This document shows, piece after piece, positions 8,428-17,402 of a DNA stretch of 64,000 nt. The stretch is from Coriobacteriia bacterium (GTDB lineage: Bacteria; Actinomycetota; Coriobacteriia; Anaerosomatales; PALSA-660): assembly GCA_030652345.1 (NCBI GenBank), contig JAUSAU010000086.1, forward strand, positions 4,324 to 68,323. The letters are read 5' to 3'. The notes beneath the pieces are model-generated. The model had not been told where the DNA came from, did no database searches, and was given only the letters and a program-made list of their open reading frames with translations. The position numbers were made by a program, and so were the translations under genes. Position 1 is the stretch's first letter, and each line of letters begins with the position of its first letter.

Positions 8428-9921
8428 CTAGCCGCCGGCTATGTGGACGGCGTTCTTGCCGCTCCGCTTGGCCCCGTACATCGCCTTGTCGGCCGCCTCG
8501 ATGAGCCTGCCTTGCGTGGGAGCGTGCAGGGGGAACGTCGCCACACCGACAGAGATGGTCTTGTTGACGGGAGGCGCGCCCTCGGCACCGATGAAGTCGA
8601 GTCGCTCGACCCCGGCCCGGATCCGATCCGCGACCGCGAACGCTCCCTCGGTGTCGGTCTCGGGCAGGACGATGACGAACTCCTCGCCGCCGTAACGCGC
8701 GGCGACGTCGATCTCGCGCAGGTTGGCCCTGATGCGCTCCGAGACGGCCTGGAGGACACGGTCCCCCCGTGGGTGACCGTACGCATCGTTGAACTGCTTG
8801 AAGTCGTCGAGGTCGATCATGATCAGCGACAGCGGATGTCCGAACCGGGTAGCGCGGCCCAGTTCCTCGTCGAGACGCTGCTGGAAGTACCCGTGATTAT
8901 AGAGTTCGGTCAGGCGGTCCGTGACAGACAGCCGCTCGAGTTCCTCATGGAGCAGCGCGTTCTGAAGAGCGAGCGAACTCTGGTTCCCGATCACCTGGAG
9001 GCGGTCGATCTCCGCCGGCGTCAACTCACGGAGGGTCGCCGAGCCGACGGCGAGGACGCCGAAGACGTGATCACCGGTGCGAAGCGAGATGGCGGCGTGC
9101 GAACGAAGGTCGGAAACGTCCTTGACCCATCGGGCCGAAGGCGAGTTCGGCGGGATGTCCGCCTCCTGCGCGGCGGCGGAATCATACGCCTGGCCGAGGA
9201 TGGTCTCGTTGACCGGGATCTCTTGGACGAAGTACTCCTCGGAGCGCCCCTGACTCGCGGCGAGGCACAGCATCCAGCGCTCGTTGTCGAGCAGATAGAC
9301 ACAGGATATCTCGGCGCCGAGGATGCCGTTCGCCCCGTCGACGATGAGCGAGGTGACGTCGTCGACAGACGAGAACGATGTGAGTGCCTTGAAGAACTCA
9401 TGGGTGAAGAAGATCTCGGCCAGGCGACTTTCGAGCTCCTCGTTCGCCTTCTCGAGGGCTTCCTTACCGGACTGCAACTTCCGCTCGTGGCTGCGGATCT
9501 TGTCGTATGCGACCTGAAGCTCGACGAAGAGCTTCTCCTGCTCCTCGCCGCGCTTCTTGGCGATGAGGAGGTCCCAGACCATCTCCGAGCCGCGCGCGCC
9601 TATGAGCTCGACACCCGCAGGCTTCTGCTCGAAGAGTTGGGCCCGGGTGGTCGCGTCCTCCGACAGATCGACGATGATGTCGAGCCCGGGTACCTGATAC
9701 AGCTCGGTGACATCCGGTGTCGTGAATATGCCGAGGTCTTCGGCAAGGCGAAGCCCGGGAGCCAGGCGATTCGGGTCGGCGACCGCGACGACCGACAGGT
9801 TCTCGACTTCGTTGAGGAGACGCAGAATAGACGCCGACCGCAGGCTCCCGCCCACGATGGCGATACTCAGGCGACCCGGGCGCAATCCCGTGGACGCAGC
9901 GTTCTCCATGGCATCAGTCAA
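8428..9921 (-). CDS. Diguanylate cyclase: Rossmann-like N-terminus, coiled coil, GAF, GGDEF
   Basis: A 497-residue signalling protein predicted to make cyclic di-GMP. Order: a Rossmann-like segment (about 17-115; SIAIVGGSLRSASILRLL, then VVAVADPN), a coiled coil (about 118-165), a GAF domain (about 170-325) and a GGDEF domain (about 330-497). The active-site loop is YGGEEF and the product-inhibition I-site RxxD (REID) sits five residues before it, so the cyclase looks active and feedback-regulated. No membrane segment is seen. The start is a TTG at 9921; an ATG at 9909 is an alternative. It lies 36 bp after cheD and probably belongs to the chemotaxis operon. Confidence 0.88.
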   Translation of the reverse strand: MTDAMENAASTGLRPGRLSIAIVGGSLRSASILRLLNEVENLSVVAVADPNRLAPGLRLAEDLGIFTTPDVTELYQVPGLDIIVDLSEDATTRAQLFEQKPAGVELIGARGSEMVWDLLIAKKRGEEQEKLFVELQVAYDKIRSHERKLQSGKEALEKANEELESRLAEIFFTHEFFKALTSFSSVDDVTSLIVDGANGILGAEISCVYLLDNERWMLCLAASQGRSEEYFVQEIPVNETILGQAYDSAAAQEADIPPNSPSARWVKDVSDLRSHAAISLRTGDHVFGVLAVGSATLRELTPAEIDRLQVIGNQSSLALQNALLHEELERLSVTDRLTELYNHGYFQQRLDEELGRATRFGHPLSLIMIDLDDFKQFNDAYGHPRGDRVLQAVSERIRANLREIDVAARYGGEEFVIVLPETDTEGAFAVADRIRAGVERLDFIGAEGAPPVNKTISVGVATFPLHAPTQGRLIEAADKAMYGAKRSGKNAVHIAGG

Positions 9922-9956
9922 CCGATCGCACTCTCATGTCCGTCCCATAGGCCATG

Positions 9957-10463
9957 TCAGATCGACCGCAACCCGTATGTGTAGCTCCGCACGAGCAGGA
10001 TACCTGTGTCGAGGTGCAGTTCGATAGTGCGGGCGTGCGAGCCGCCGGTGTCCTCCGCCCGCAGGGGAATGCCCAGGGACTCCAACCTGGCCCGCACCTC
10101 AGCGATGTTGCGTCCGCCGATGCTCACGCCGTCGACGCCCTTGAACATCGCGGACCCGCCGGCGAGCTTCGCAATCAGCCGGCGCTTGGGACAACCCGCC
10201 TCCAGCAACATCTCGACCAGGAGCGGTACTGCCGTGGACGCGAACCGACTCGGATGCCCGAGGAGATTCGAGTCCTGTGAGGTTGGAAGCATGATGTGCG
10301 CCATCCCGCCGATCCTGACCATCGGATCCCACAGCGTGAGGCCGACGCATGAGCCGAGGGCCTGTGTCACCAGCATCTGAGGATGCTCGGCGCGCGCGGC
10401 CTCCCCCACGCCCACGATCACGTGCCGTGCGTCGTTGTACGGTTCGAGGCCGCCGGGTGTCAC
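9957..10463 (-). CDS. cheD: CheD chemoreceptor glutamine deamidase
   Basis: A 168-residue enzyme that deamidates glutamines in chemoreceptor methylation helices and partners CheC. The catalytic triad region is visible: LGSCVG (Cys39), GGMAHIMLP (His56) and a threonine in the C-terminal region ahead of ELHLDTG. Length matches the family. The start is placed at the GTG at 10463, 13 bp after the cheC stop; the frame stays open further upstream, but that part lies within cheC. The ribosome binding site is weak, which suggests translational coupling to cheC. Confidence 0.9.
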   Translation of the reverse strand: MTPGGLEPYNDARHVIVGVGEAARAEHPQMLVTQALGSCVGLTLWDPMVRIGGMAHIMLPTSQDSNLLGHPSRFASTAVPLLVEMLLEAGCPKRRLIAKLAGGSAMFKGVDGVSIGGRNIAEVRARLESLGIPLRAEDTGGSHARTIELHLDTGILLVRSYTYGLRSI

Positions 10464-10476
10464 GTCAAGACCCGCG

Positions 10477-11088
10477 CTACGCGACGCCGAGGCGCCCGAG
10501 CAGCACCTCGAGTCCGGTGGCGTCGGGCAGGAAGAACAGGTACGCGTCCACCGCGACCTCGCTGTCGAAGAAGCGGGTGCGGAGAAGGACCGCTCTGGAG
10601 GCCTGCATACCCGCCTCGGAGGTGACCGCCTCCAAGAGCGCACCCGCCATGTCGAGTGCGAAGGCCGGACGCGCGGGCAGGAGGCTCAGGTCCGCGAGTC
10701 GACCGATCGAAGCGACATAGGCCGAGACGAGGATGGATGCGACATGGGTCACGAGCGCCTCTTCTTCGGCGCCGAAGGACTTGGCGGTCCCGACAGGCCT
10801 CGCGCGCATCAGGTCGACCAGCGCCAGAGAGGAGCTCCGCGGTGCGACGAACAACATCGAGCCGCCGATATCGCCCAGAAGCCTCATATACGCCGCCGCC
10901 ACGAGCGTCTCCGGGCCGCCGAAGAGCTCCGGTACATCGCCGATCTCCATGATCTCGAGGATCGGCACGTCGATCTCGATGCCGTGGCCGACGAGTTGCG
11001 ACAGCGCGGTGGCGGCGTGGCCCGCACCGATGCTTCCGGTCTCGCGGAGCGCGTCGAGCTGCATCTCGTTGAGCTGCTCGATCCTCAT
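10477..11088 (-). CDS. cheC: CheC-family protein with degenerate phosphatase sites
   Basis: A 203-residue protein of the CheC/CheX/FliY fold. CheC dephosphorylates CheY-P using one or two sites of the form [DS]xxxExxN(22)P. Both sites are recognisable by spacing but altered. In the first, Asp12 and Glu16 are kept, the Asn is Ser19, and Pro42 is in place. In the second, the Glu position is His115, the Asn is Ser118, and Pro141 is in place. The Asn is the residue that positions the attacking water, so phosphatase activity is doubtful; a regulatory role with CheD is more likely. Its start overlaps the cheA stop by 4 bp. Confidence 0.88.
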   Translation of the reverse strand: MRIEQLNEMQLDALRETGSIGAGHAATALSQLVGHGIEIDVPILEIMEIGDVPELFGGPETLVAAAYMRLLGDIGGSMLFVAPRSSSLALVDLMRARPVGTAKSFGAEEEALVTHVASILVSAYVASIGRLADLSLLPARPAFALDMAGALLEAVTSEAGMQASRAVLLRTRFFDSEVAVDAYLFFLPDATGLEVLLGRLGVA

Positions 11089-13043
11089 CGCACACCGTCC
11101 GCCATCGTGAACAGCGTCCGCGGGTCCAGGATCAGCGCGACGCTTCCGTCGCCGAGCACCGTCGCGCCGCCCAATCCGCGAACCGAGCGGAAGACGCGTG
11201 ACAGGGGCTTTATGACGATCTCCTGGCGACCGACCATCCCGCCGACCGTGAGTGCCCGAGCGGAATCGCCGGTCTCGATGAGCACGACATGCTCGCCCGG
11301 ACCGGGAGGCCGCAGCGGGTCATCGCTCCCGCCGATGAGCGAGTCGAGCCGGTACAAGGGCACGACGCGCTCATCACGGAGTGTGAGCACCGGGCCTGAC
11401 TCGACCGTGTCGACCGGCAGTTCGCCGTATGCGAATACCTCGGTCACCGCCCCGAGCGGGACGGCGTAGACCTGGTCGCCGCAACTGATCAGCAGCGACT
11501 GGATGATCGCGAGGGTCAAGGGGAGCGCCAGGACGAACTCGGTGCCCTCGCCACGGCGGGTCCGGATGGTCAGCGAACCACCCAGATACTCGATCTTGCC
11601 TCGGACGACGTCCATCCCGACGCCGCGTCCCGAGACCTTCGTCGCGACGTCAGTGGTCGAGAAGCCCGACGTACACGTCAACAGGAGCACGTCCTCGTCG
11701 TTGAACTCCCCGCGACGGTCGGGCGTCACGATGCCCTTCTCGCATGCCTTCATCCATATCCGGTCGATGTCCATGCCCCGGCCGTCGTCCGTCACGCTGA
11801 CGAGCACGCGATCGCGCTCACGCAACGCGGAGAGTGTCACGCGCCCGCGCGCCGCCTTGGCCGCCGCTGCTCGCTCGCCCGCGCTCTCGATGCCATGGTC
11901 GATCGCGTTGCGCAGAAGATGGACGAGCGGGTCGCCGATCTCATCGAGCACGGTGCGATCGAGCTCGATGTCGAGCCCGTCCATATCGAAGAGGATGTCC
12001 TTGCCCAGGTCGCGCGCGAGGTCGCGCACCATCCGCGGGAACCGGCTGAAGATGTTGCCGACAGGAACCATGCGGGTCTGCATGACCTCGTGCTGGAGGT
12101 CGGCGGAGATGCGGTGCAGGTCCTCGAGCGCGTCATGCACATCGCGGTCGGACAGCCGGGACGCAAGATTCTCGAGCCGGGAACGAGCGATGACGAGCTC
12201 CCCGACCAGATCGACCATGTTGTCGAGGTGACCGATGGCGATACGCACCGTCTGGGTCTCGGACAGCTTCGGGATGGCCTTCGCCGCACGACCGAACGCC
12301 CGATCCCTGTCGGCGGCCGGCATGGAGGGCTCGGATGTGACGACCCGAGCGGCGGTCGCCGACTCGACCTCGTTGACGGACCGGGCAGCGTCGGCCACCT
12401 GCTCCGGGGTCTGCTTCGTGCGTACCAGCACCTCGAAGCTTCTCTCGAACTTCTCATCCTCGATGTCCCGCGCGTCCGGATGCGTCTCGACCACGTGGCC
12501 CATGTGGCTCAGGCGTTTGATGACCATGTAGGCGCGAACGGACTTGAGAACGCATGCGTCCTCGAGCGCGATCTTGGCAAGGATCAGGTCGCCGTCGGCG
12601 TAGGCGGCCGCGGCGGCCTCCACCGCGGTCGGCTCGGCCACGGCGACCGTCGGCGCGGTGGCGCGCTGGGCCAGAGCCTCGACAAGCATGGCGGGGTCGA
12701 CGTCCCCGCGTCCGTTCATCTCGTCGTCGATGAGGATGCGCAGCGTGTCCGTGGCGCGGAGCATGAGGTCGATCAGCTCACCGTCGGCGGCCTGCTCCCG
12801 ATTCCGGACGGTCGACATGAGACTTTCCATCTTGTGTGTCAGATCGGCAGTTCGTTCGTAACCCATCGCAGCCGACATACCCTTGAGGCTGTGGGCACCC
12901 CGGAAGACCGCCTCGACCGGCTCGAGATCGTCGGGGTCGGCCTCGAGCTTGATGAGTCCGTCGACGATGCTCTGCAGATACTCCGCACTCTCCTGCAGGA
13001 AGATGTCGCGGTACGCCTGCATGTCCAGGCCGTCGTCGGTCAT
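11085..13043 (-). CDS. cheA: CheA chemotaxis histidine kinase
   Basis: A 652-residue cytoplasmic kinase that phosphorylates CheY and CheB. Domains in order: P1 HPt (about 5-105) with phospho-acceptor His51 in AHSLKGM; a P2-like segment (about 150-225); P3 dimerisation with the HEVMQTRMVPV region; P4 ATPase with N box NAIDHGIE, G1 DDGRGMD and G2 GRGVGMDVV; and a C-terminal CheW-like P5 (about 510-645). All the catalytic motifs are intact. The ATG at 13043 follows GAGAGGGG and begins two bases after the cheB stop codon. The cheC start overlaps its stop, so cheB-cheA-cheC are tightly coupled. Confidence 0.95.
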   Translation of the reverse strand: MTDDGLDMQAYRDIFLQESAEYLQSIVDGLIKLEADPDDLEPVEAVFRGAHSLKGMSAAMGYERTADLTHKMESLMSTVRNREQAADGELIDLMLRATDTLRILIDDEMNGRGDVDPAMLVEALAQRATAPTVAVAEPTAVEAAAAAYADGDLILAKIALEDACVLKSVRAYMVIKRLSHMGHVVETHPDARDIEDEKFERSFEVLVRTKQTPEQVADAARSVNEVESATAARVVTSEPSMPAADRDRAFGRAAKAIPKLSETQTVRIAIGHLDNMVDLVGELVIARSRLENLASRLSDRDVHDALEDLHRISADLQHEVMQTRMVPVGNIFSRFPRMVRDLARDLGKDILFDMDGLDIELDRTVLDEIGDPLVHLLRNAIDHGIESAGERAAAAKAARGRVTLSALRERDRVLVSVTDDGRGMDIDRIWMKACEKGIVTPDRRGEFNDEDVLLLTCTSGFSTTDVATKVSGRGVGMDVVRGKIEYLGGSLTIRTRRGEGTEFVLALPLTLAIIQSLLISCGDQVYAVPLGAVTEVFAYGELPVDTVESGPVLTLRDERVVPLYRLDSLIGGSDDPLRPPGPGEHVVLIETGDSARALTVGGMVGRQEIVIKPLSRVFRSVRGLGGATVLGDGSVALILDPRTLFTMADGVR

Positions 13044-13044
13044 A

Positions 13045-14115
13045 TCAGAGCCCCTCTCGAACACTGCGGCGCACCTCTGTGGCGACGCGCTCCAGCGGAA
13101 CGACCACTTGCGCGGCGCCAAGCTTGACGGCGGCACCGGGCATGCCCCACACGGTCGATGTCGCCTCGTCCTGGGCGATGGTGCGCCCTCCTGCATCCTT
13201 GATGGCGAGCAGCCCCCTGGCCCCGTCGGAACCCATACCCGTCAGTACCACGCCCGTCGCCTTGGCTCCGAAGTCCGCTGCGGCGCTCTCGAACAGCGGA
13301 TCGGCGGACGGCTTGACGCCGTGCAGGTTCGGGCCGTCCTCCAACACCAGTCGAGTCAGCCGGCCGGGCCGACCCTCGACCCGCATATGCGTACCGTGCG
13401 GCGCCATATAGGCGCTGCCCGCCTCCACCCGCATACCATTCTCAGCCTCGACGACGGAGATCCCGCTGATGCGGCCAAGTCGGCGCGCGAGCGAGGCCGT
13501 GAAGCCCGCAGGCAGGTGCTGAACGACGACGTACGCGGCGGAGACATCGCCGGGCAACCCGGAGAAGACCTCCTCGAGAGCGGGTGGGCCGCCGGTCGAT
13601 GCCGCCAACGCGACGATACGCTGCGGATCCTGCATCGATCCGGGCGGCAGGAGCACGGCGGGCATGATGAGATTGGTCGCGCCGCGACTCGCGGCACCCG
13701 CCGCGCGTCGCTTCTCCGGCGAGATGCGGTACGCCGTCTTGATCTTCTTGATCAGATAGTCGGAGAGCTCTGACAGCGATGTCGCGAAGCCCTGCTTCGG
13801 CTTGGGGATGAAGTCCACCGCGCCTGCAGACAGCGCCTGGTACGTCGTATCCGGGTCATCCATAGAGGAGAGCATGAGCACTCGGGCCTGCGAGTCCCGG
13901 TGGATGTAGCGAAGGGCGTCCAGGCCATCCATCTCGGGCATCTGCACATCGAGCGTGACGACATCGGGATGGAGATCCCGGACTCGCTCGACTGCCTCCA
14001 CACCGTTGCGCGCGATACCCACGACCTCGATGCGTGGATCCAGACTGAGGGCATGCGTCAGCATCTGGCGGATGAGTGCCGAGTCGTCGACGACAAGGAC
14101 GCGTATGGCCGGCAT
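13045..14115 (-). CDS. cheB: CheB receptor methylesterase/glutamine deamidase
   Basis: A 356-residue response regulator enzyme that removes methyl groups from chemoreceptors when phosphorylated. The receiver domain (about 4-125) has the acidic pair Asp10-Asp11, phospho-acceptor Asp56 and a KP pair near 105. A linker of about 40 residues leads to the methylesterase domain with catalytic Ser173 (ASTGGP), His200 (QHLPAGF) and Asp297 (GMGSDGA). All key residues are present. It starts 17 bp after cheY ends and stops just before the cheA start. Confidence 0.95.
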   Translation of the reverse strand: MPAIRVLVVDDSALIRQMLTHALSLDPRIEVVGIARNGVEAVERVRDLHPDVVTLDVQMPEMDGLDALRYIHRDSQARVLMLSSMDDPDTTYQALSAGAVDFIPKPKQGFATSLSELSDYLIKKIKTAYRISPEKRRAAGAASRGATNLIMPAVLLPPGSMQDPQRIVALAASTGGPPALEEVFSGLPGDVSAAYVVVQHLPAGFTASLARRLGRISGISVVEAENGMRVEAGSAYMAPHGTHMRVEGRPGRLTRLVLEDGPNLHGVKPSADPLFESAAADFGAKATGVVLTGMGSDGARGLLAIKDAGGRTIAQDEATSTVWGMPGAAVKLGAAQVVVPLERVATEVRRSVREGL

Positions 14116-14132
14116 CGGTGAGCCTCAGCCCC

Positions 14133-14504
14133 CTAGCGCGGGGCGGACTGCAGACACTTCTTGACGGTCTCCAGCACCTTGGTCGGCTGGAACGGCTTCA
14201 CGAGGAAGTCCATCGCCCCGGCCTCGAGTGCCTCCACGATCATCTTCTGCTGCCCCATAGCGCTCACCATGAGCACTCGCGCGTCCTTGTCGATCCCCTT
14301 GATCGCGCGAAGCGCGTCGAGCCCGTTCATCTCGGGCATGGTGATGTCGAGCGTGACGAGGTCGGGCCGCAGCTCCTCGTACTTGTCCACGGCGTCGCGT
14401 CCGTTGACGGCCTCCTGGATGAGGTAGCCCTCCTTGGACAGGATGTCGCGGATCATCATCCGCATGAATGCGGCATCGTCCACGACGAGGATGGTCCTCG
14501 ACAT
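14133..14504 (-). CDS. cheY: CheY single-domain response regulator
   Basis: A 123-residue receiver. The acidic pocket is Asp9-Asp10, the phospho-acceptor is Asp53 (LDITMPEMNG), and the switch residues are Ser81 and Lys103 (LVKPF). It is expected to carry the output of CheA to a motility motor. No flagellar gene is in the window, so the target may be type IV pili or lie elsewhere. The start ATG abuts the cheW stop (no intergenic base). Confidence 0.93.
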   Translation of the reverse strand: MSRTILVVDDAAFMRMMIRDILSKEGYLIQEAVNGRDAVDKYEELRPDLVTLDITMPEMNGLDALRAIKGIDKDARVLMVSAMGQQKMIVEALEAGAMDFLVKPFQPTKVLETVKKCLQSAPR

Positions 14505-14981
14505 CTAGCCCTCCCCCTCCGGTTGCTCGGCCTGCGCGCCCTCGTACTCCGCTCGCGGAAGCGCACGGTCGAGGTCCAGCAGGATGACGAGCCGGTCTCC
14601 ATGGTGAACGACGCCCTGGAACGCCTCAGCGGTCTCAGACGACAACGCCGTCTGAGGCGGCGGCATGATGTCATCGATGTTGATCGAGGCGACCTCGAGG
14701 GCCGCATCCACCGCGAGACCCACCGCCCCCGCCTCACTCTCGGCGACGACGATGCGGGAATGCGAGGAAGGCGTGAGAGCGGTGCCCAGCAGGCGCTTTG
14801 CAAGATTGACGACCGGGATGACGCGGCCCCGGAGGTTGATCACGCCCTCGACGGCCGCAGGCGCACGAGGGACGGGTGTCGCCGCCTCCCATCGGATGAC
14901 CCCGCTGACGCTCCCGATCGGGAGGCCGTAGGACTCGGCGCCGACGCGGAACAGGACGTACTGTCTGGTCCCGCTCGTCAC
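14505..14981 (-). CDS. cheW: CheW coupling protein
   Basis: A 158-residue scaffold that links receptor tips to CheA P5. It has a single CheW domain with the conserved YGLPI near residue 18, [17 protein letters not shown] (about 44-60) and a second beta-barrel half ending in [10 protein letters not shown] (about 131-140). The C-terminus carries a glutamate-rich tail of about 15 residues. The GTG start at 14981 overlaps the mcp stop by 4 bp (GTGA). Confidence 0.92.
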   Translation of the reverse strand: MTSGTRQYVLFRVGAESYGLPIGSVSGVIRWEAATPVPRAPAAVEGVINLRGRVIPVVNLAKRLLGTALTPSSHSRIVVAESEAGAVGLAVDAALEVASINIDDIMPPPQTALSSETAEAFQGVVHHGDRLVILLDLDRALPRAEYEGAQAEQPEGEG

Positions 14982-16303
14982 GAACGATCGCCCTCGATGC
15001 GGAAGATGTGCACCGACTCTTCAAGTCGATGCGCCATATCGGCCAGATCCTGCGCCGAGGACGAGACCTCCTGCATACAGGCGGTCTGCTCCTCGGCCGC
15101 CGCGGCGGTCTCTTCGGCCGAAGCTGCGTTCTGCTCGACCACGGCAGCTATGTCGTGCATGGCTCGATCGACAGCGACCGTGCGATCCCGCTGCTCAGCC
15201 ATCGAGGCGGCGATGCGGTCGGCGAGGCCGGCGGTACGCTGGACTGCGTCGGTGATGTCCGCGAGCACGGTGCCGCTGCGGCCCACGACCTGGGTACCCA
15301 TCGCGACCTCGCGCGTGCCGATCTCCATGTATTTGACCGCCTTCGCGGTCTCGGTCTGCACTTCCTTGATGAGTTCGCCGATCTGCTCGGCCGCCTTGCC
15401 CGAACCCTCGGCCAGCTTGCCGACCTCCTCGGCCACGACCGCGAACCCGCGCCCGGACTCTCCGGCGCGGGCCGCCTCGATGGCCGCGTTGAGCGAGAGG
15501 AGGTTGGTCTGGTCGGCGATCGAGGTGATGACGTCGACGATCTTGCCGATCTCGGATGAACGATGCCCGAGCAGCTCGACGGAGGCGGCGAGCGTCTCGA
15601 TCGCCGTCTGGACCTCGGCGATCTTGTTCACGGCCTCGTCGGTCGCCTCGCGACCCTGAGCTGCGTAGCGGGCCGCCTCCTGACTGATCAGCGTGGCCTG
15701 GTTGGCCTGCTCGGAGACGGTGTTGACCGTGGCGACGATCGCCTCGACGGCGCTGGTCGTCTCCTCGACCTTACGGGACTGCAGCTCGGCCCCGTGCGCG
15801 ATCTGCTGGACGGAGGTCGAGATCTCCATGGTCGAGGAGTTGATCTCCTCTGATGATGCCGACAGTTCGGTGGCGGCCGCGGAGACGGACTCGGCGGAGC
15901 GTCGCACGTTGCCCGCGATATCACCGAGGGATTCGATGAGTCGGTTGCACTCGTCCGTGAGCACCCCGATCTCGTCGTGGTTATGGATCGAGGCACGAAC
16001 GGTGAGATCGCCCTCGCCTGCACAGGACATCACCTCGCCGACCTCGCGCAGGGGCACCAGGATACGGCTGCGGAAGGCCCGGCTCCACGCCATCTGACCG
16101 GGGACCGCGACGACGATCATCGCGATGCCGCCGAAGACGACCATCTCGAGCATGTGGAACGGCGTGGGCTTGAAGACGATCCACGCGATCACCGCGCACA
16201 CGAGAAGCCCGAACAGCACCGCCGGGCCGATGGTCGCCCATGTCCTGATCGCGAACTGGGTCTCGAGGCTTTCCCGGACCGTGATCGTGTTGCGTCGCGC
16301 CAC
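14978..16303 (-). CDS. Methyl-accepting chemotaxis protein with two helices and no large sensor domain
   Basis: A 441-residue chemoreceptor. Two closely spaced membrane helices (about 20-45 and 52-75) leave only a few residues outside, so the signal is probably sensed within the membrane or by the cytoplasmic part. A HAMP domain follows (about 76-135), then a long coiled coil with the conserved hairpin tip ([20 protein letters not shown], around residue 255) that binds CheA and CheW. The GTG at 16303 has AGGGAGG at 5 bp and is preferred over the ATG at 16318. The 144 bp upstream hold a CTGTATACAG palindrome (16367-16376), which could be a -10-like element or an operator. Confidence 0.93.
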   Translation of the reverse strand: MARRNTITVRESLETQFAIRTWATIGPAVLFGLLVCAVIAWIVFKPTPFHMLEMVVFGGIAMIVVAVPGQMAWSRAFRSRILVPLREVGEVMSCAGEGDLTVRASIHNHDEIGVLTDECNRLIESLGDIAGNVRRSAESVSAAATELSASSEEINSSTMEISTSVQQIAHGAELQSRKVEETTSAVEAIVATVNTVSEQANQATLISQEAARYAAQGREATDEAVNKIAEVQTAIETLAASVELLGHRSSEIGKIVDVITSIADQTNLLSLNAAIEAARAGESGRGFAVVAEEVGKLAEGSGKAAEQIGELIKEVQTETAKAVKYMEIGTREVAMGTQVVGRSGTVLADITDAVQRTAGLADRIAASMAEQRDRTVAVDRAMHDIAAVVEQNAASAEETAAAAEEQTACMQEVSSSAQDLADMAHRLEESVHIFRIEGDRS

Positions 16304-16447
16304 GCACGCCTCCCTCATCCGGCCGTCGCACGCGGCGATGACCCTCCCCTGCCTGACGCGATTCTACTGTATACAGAGCGCGCGCACTACGCGGGCGCGC
16401 GCACGGAGCGTGCGTGGTCCCGCCCGTGGGTCTGAGCGGCTGCCGGA

Positions 16448-17281
16448 TCAGCGCTTCCGATAGATGCGCTCTCGTCCAGAAACGGTGTCGAAGCACCCGA
16501 CGACACCGGGTGCCATCTTCTCGCTCCGGCCGAGGACGAGGTGGCCGCCGCGCGCGAGCGCCGAGCAGAAGGAGTCGAGCACGCGCGCCTGCTGCTCCCG
16601 TGTGAAGTAGGTGAACACATTGCGGCAGAAGATCAGGTCGACGACTTTGATCGGCGGGTCCTGGAACAGGTTGAGGGGCCGGAACCGCACCAGTCGCGTG
16701 ATCTCCGGTTTGAACGAGAAGGTATCTCCGGAGACCGTGACGTAGCGGGCCTGATCCTCGCGGGGGATGTGCGAGAGCTTCGCGACGTCGTAGCGGTTGG
16801 CCGCGGCGACCGCAAGCGCCCCGGGATCGATGTCGGTGCCGGTCACGGTCAACATGAACCCGGGAGCGTCGGCACCGAGCGCCGAGTGGAAGCACATCGC
16901 AAGCGTGTACGCCTCTTCGCCCGTCGCGCAGCCCGCGGACCAGACACGGATGATCCGCTGACGCCCCTTGCGCTTGGCATCGACGATCGACGGCACGACC
17001 TCGTCCCGGAACAGGCGATAGACGGGAGGGTCGCGGAAGAACTCCGTGACGTTGATCGTGAGCGCGTCGAGCATGCGGGCGTACTCCTCGGGGTGATCCT
17101 CGATGTAGCGGGAGTACTGCCGGTACGTGTGCATGCCGAGCGCACGCAAACGCGACGCGATGCGCCGCTCGACGTACGCTCGCCGATACTGGGCGAGGTC
17201 GAGCCCGCGCTCGCGGTCGACCTTCTCCAGCAGTTTGGCTATGTCCCCCCGATAGACCGTCTCGGGAACCGGCCGTTCCAC
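16448..17281 (-). CDS. cheR: CheR chemoreceptor methyltransferase
   Basis: A 277-residue enzyme that methylates receptor glutamates using S-adenosylmethionine. It has the N-terminal helical CheR_N domain (about 10-75, with the basic YVERRIASRLR helix), then the Rossmann methyltransferase domain with motif I VWSAGCATGEEAY (113-125), an acidic SAM ligand in GTDIDPGAL and FCRNVFTYF near the C-terminus. The GTG start at 17281 follows a G-rich stretch. It is the first gene of the chemotaxis run and is divergent from the L,D-transpeptidase. Confidence 0.94.
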   Translation of the reverse strand: MERPVPETVYRGDIAKLLEKVDRERGLDLAQYRRAYVERRIASRLRALGMHTYRQYSRYIEDHPEEYARMLDALTINVTEFFRDPPVYRLFRDEVVPSIVDAKRKGRQRIIRVWSAGCATGEEAYTLAMCFHSALGADAPGFMLTVTGTDIDPGALAVAAANRYDVAKLSHIPREDQARYVTVSGDTFSFKPEITRLVRFRPLNLFQDPPIKVVDLIFCRNVFTYFTREQQARVLDSFCSALARGGHLVLGRSEKMAPGVVGCFDTVSGRERIYRKR

Positions 17282-17340
17282 ATGACCCCCAACCCGAGCG
17301 CGGAGGGTCCGACAGGCCCTCCTTCCTGCGCTTTCCTCAG

Positions 17341-17370
17341 TTTACGCCACTATGGACCGCGCGGTATCAT
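17341..17370 (+). promoter_or_regulatory. Candidate sigma-70 promoter of the L,D-transpeptidase
   Basis: A TTTACG (-35) and TATCAT (-10) pair 18 bp apart lies in the 121 bp gap between the divergent cheR and L,D-transpeptidase genes, 33 bp ahead of the start codon. It is weak at the -35 but the only AT-rich pair in the gap. Confidence 0.4.
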
Positions 17371-17402
17371 TCGTGTGCTACGGCCCCGGGGAAGAGGACT
17401 GC

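Noticed and set aside
16380..16410. GC-rich hairpin between cheR and the chemoreceptor gene as a terminator
   Set aside because: The stem is a low-complexity GCGCGC run of only about 6 bp, with no T run, so it is not distinguishable from base composition.
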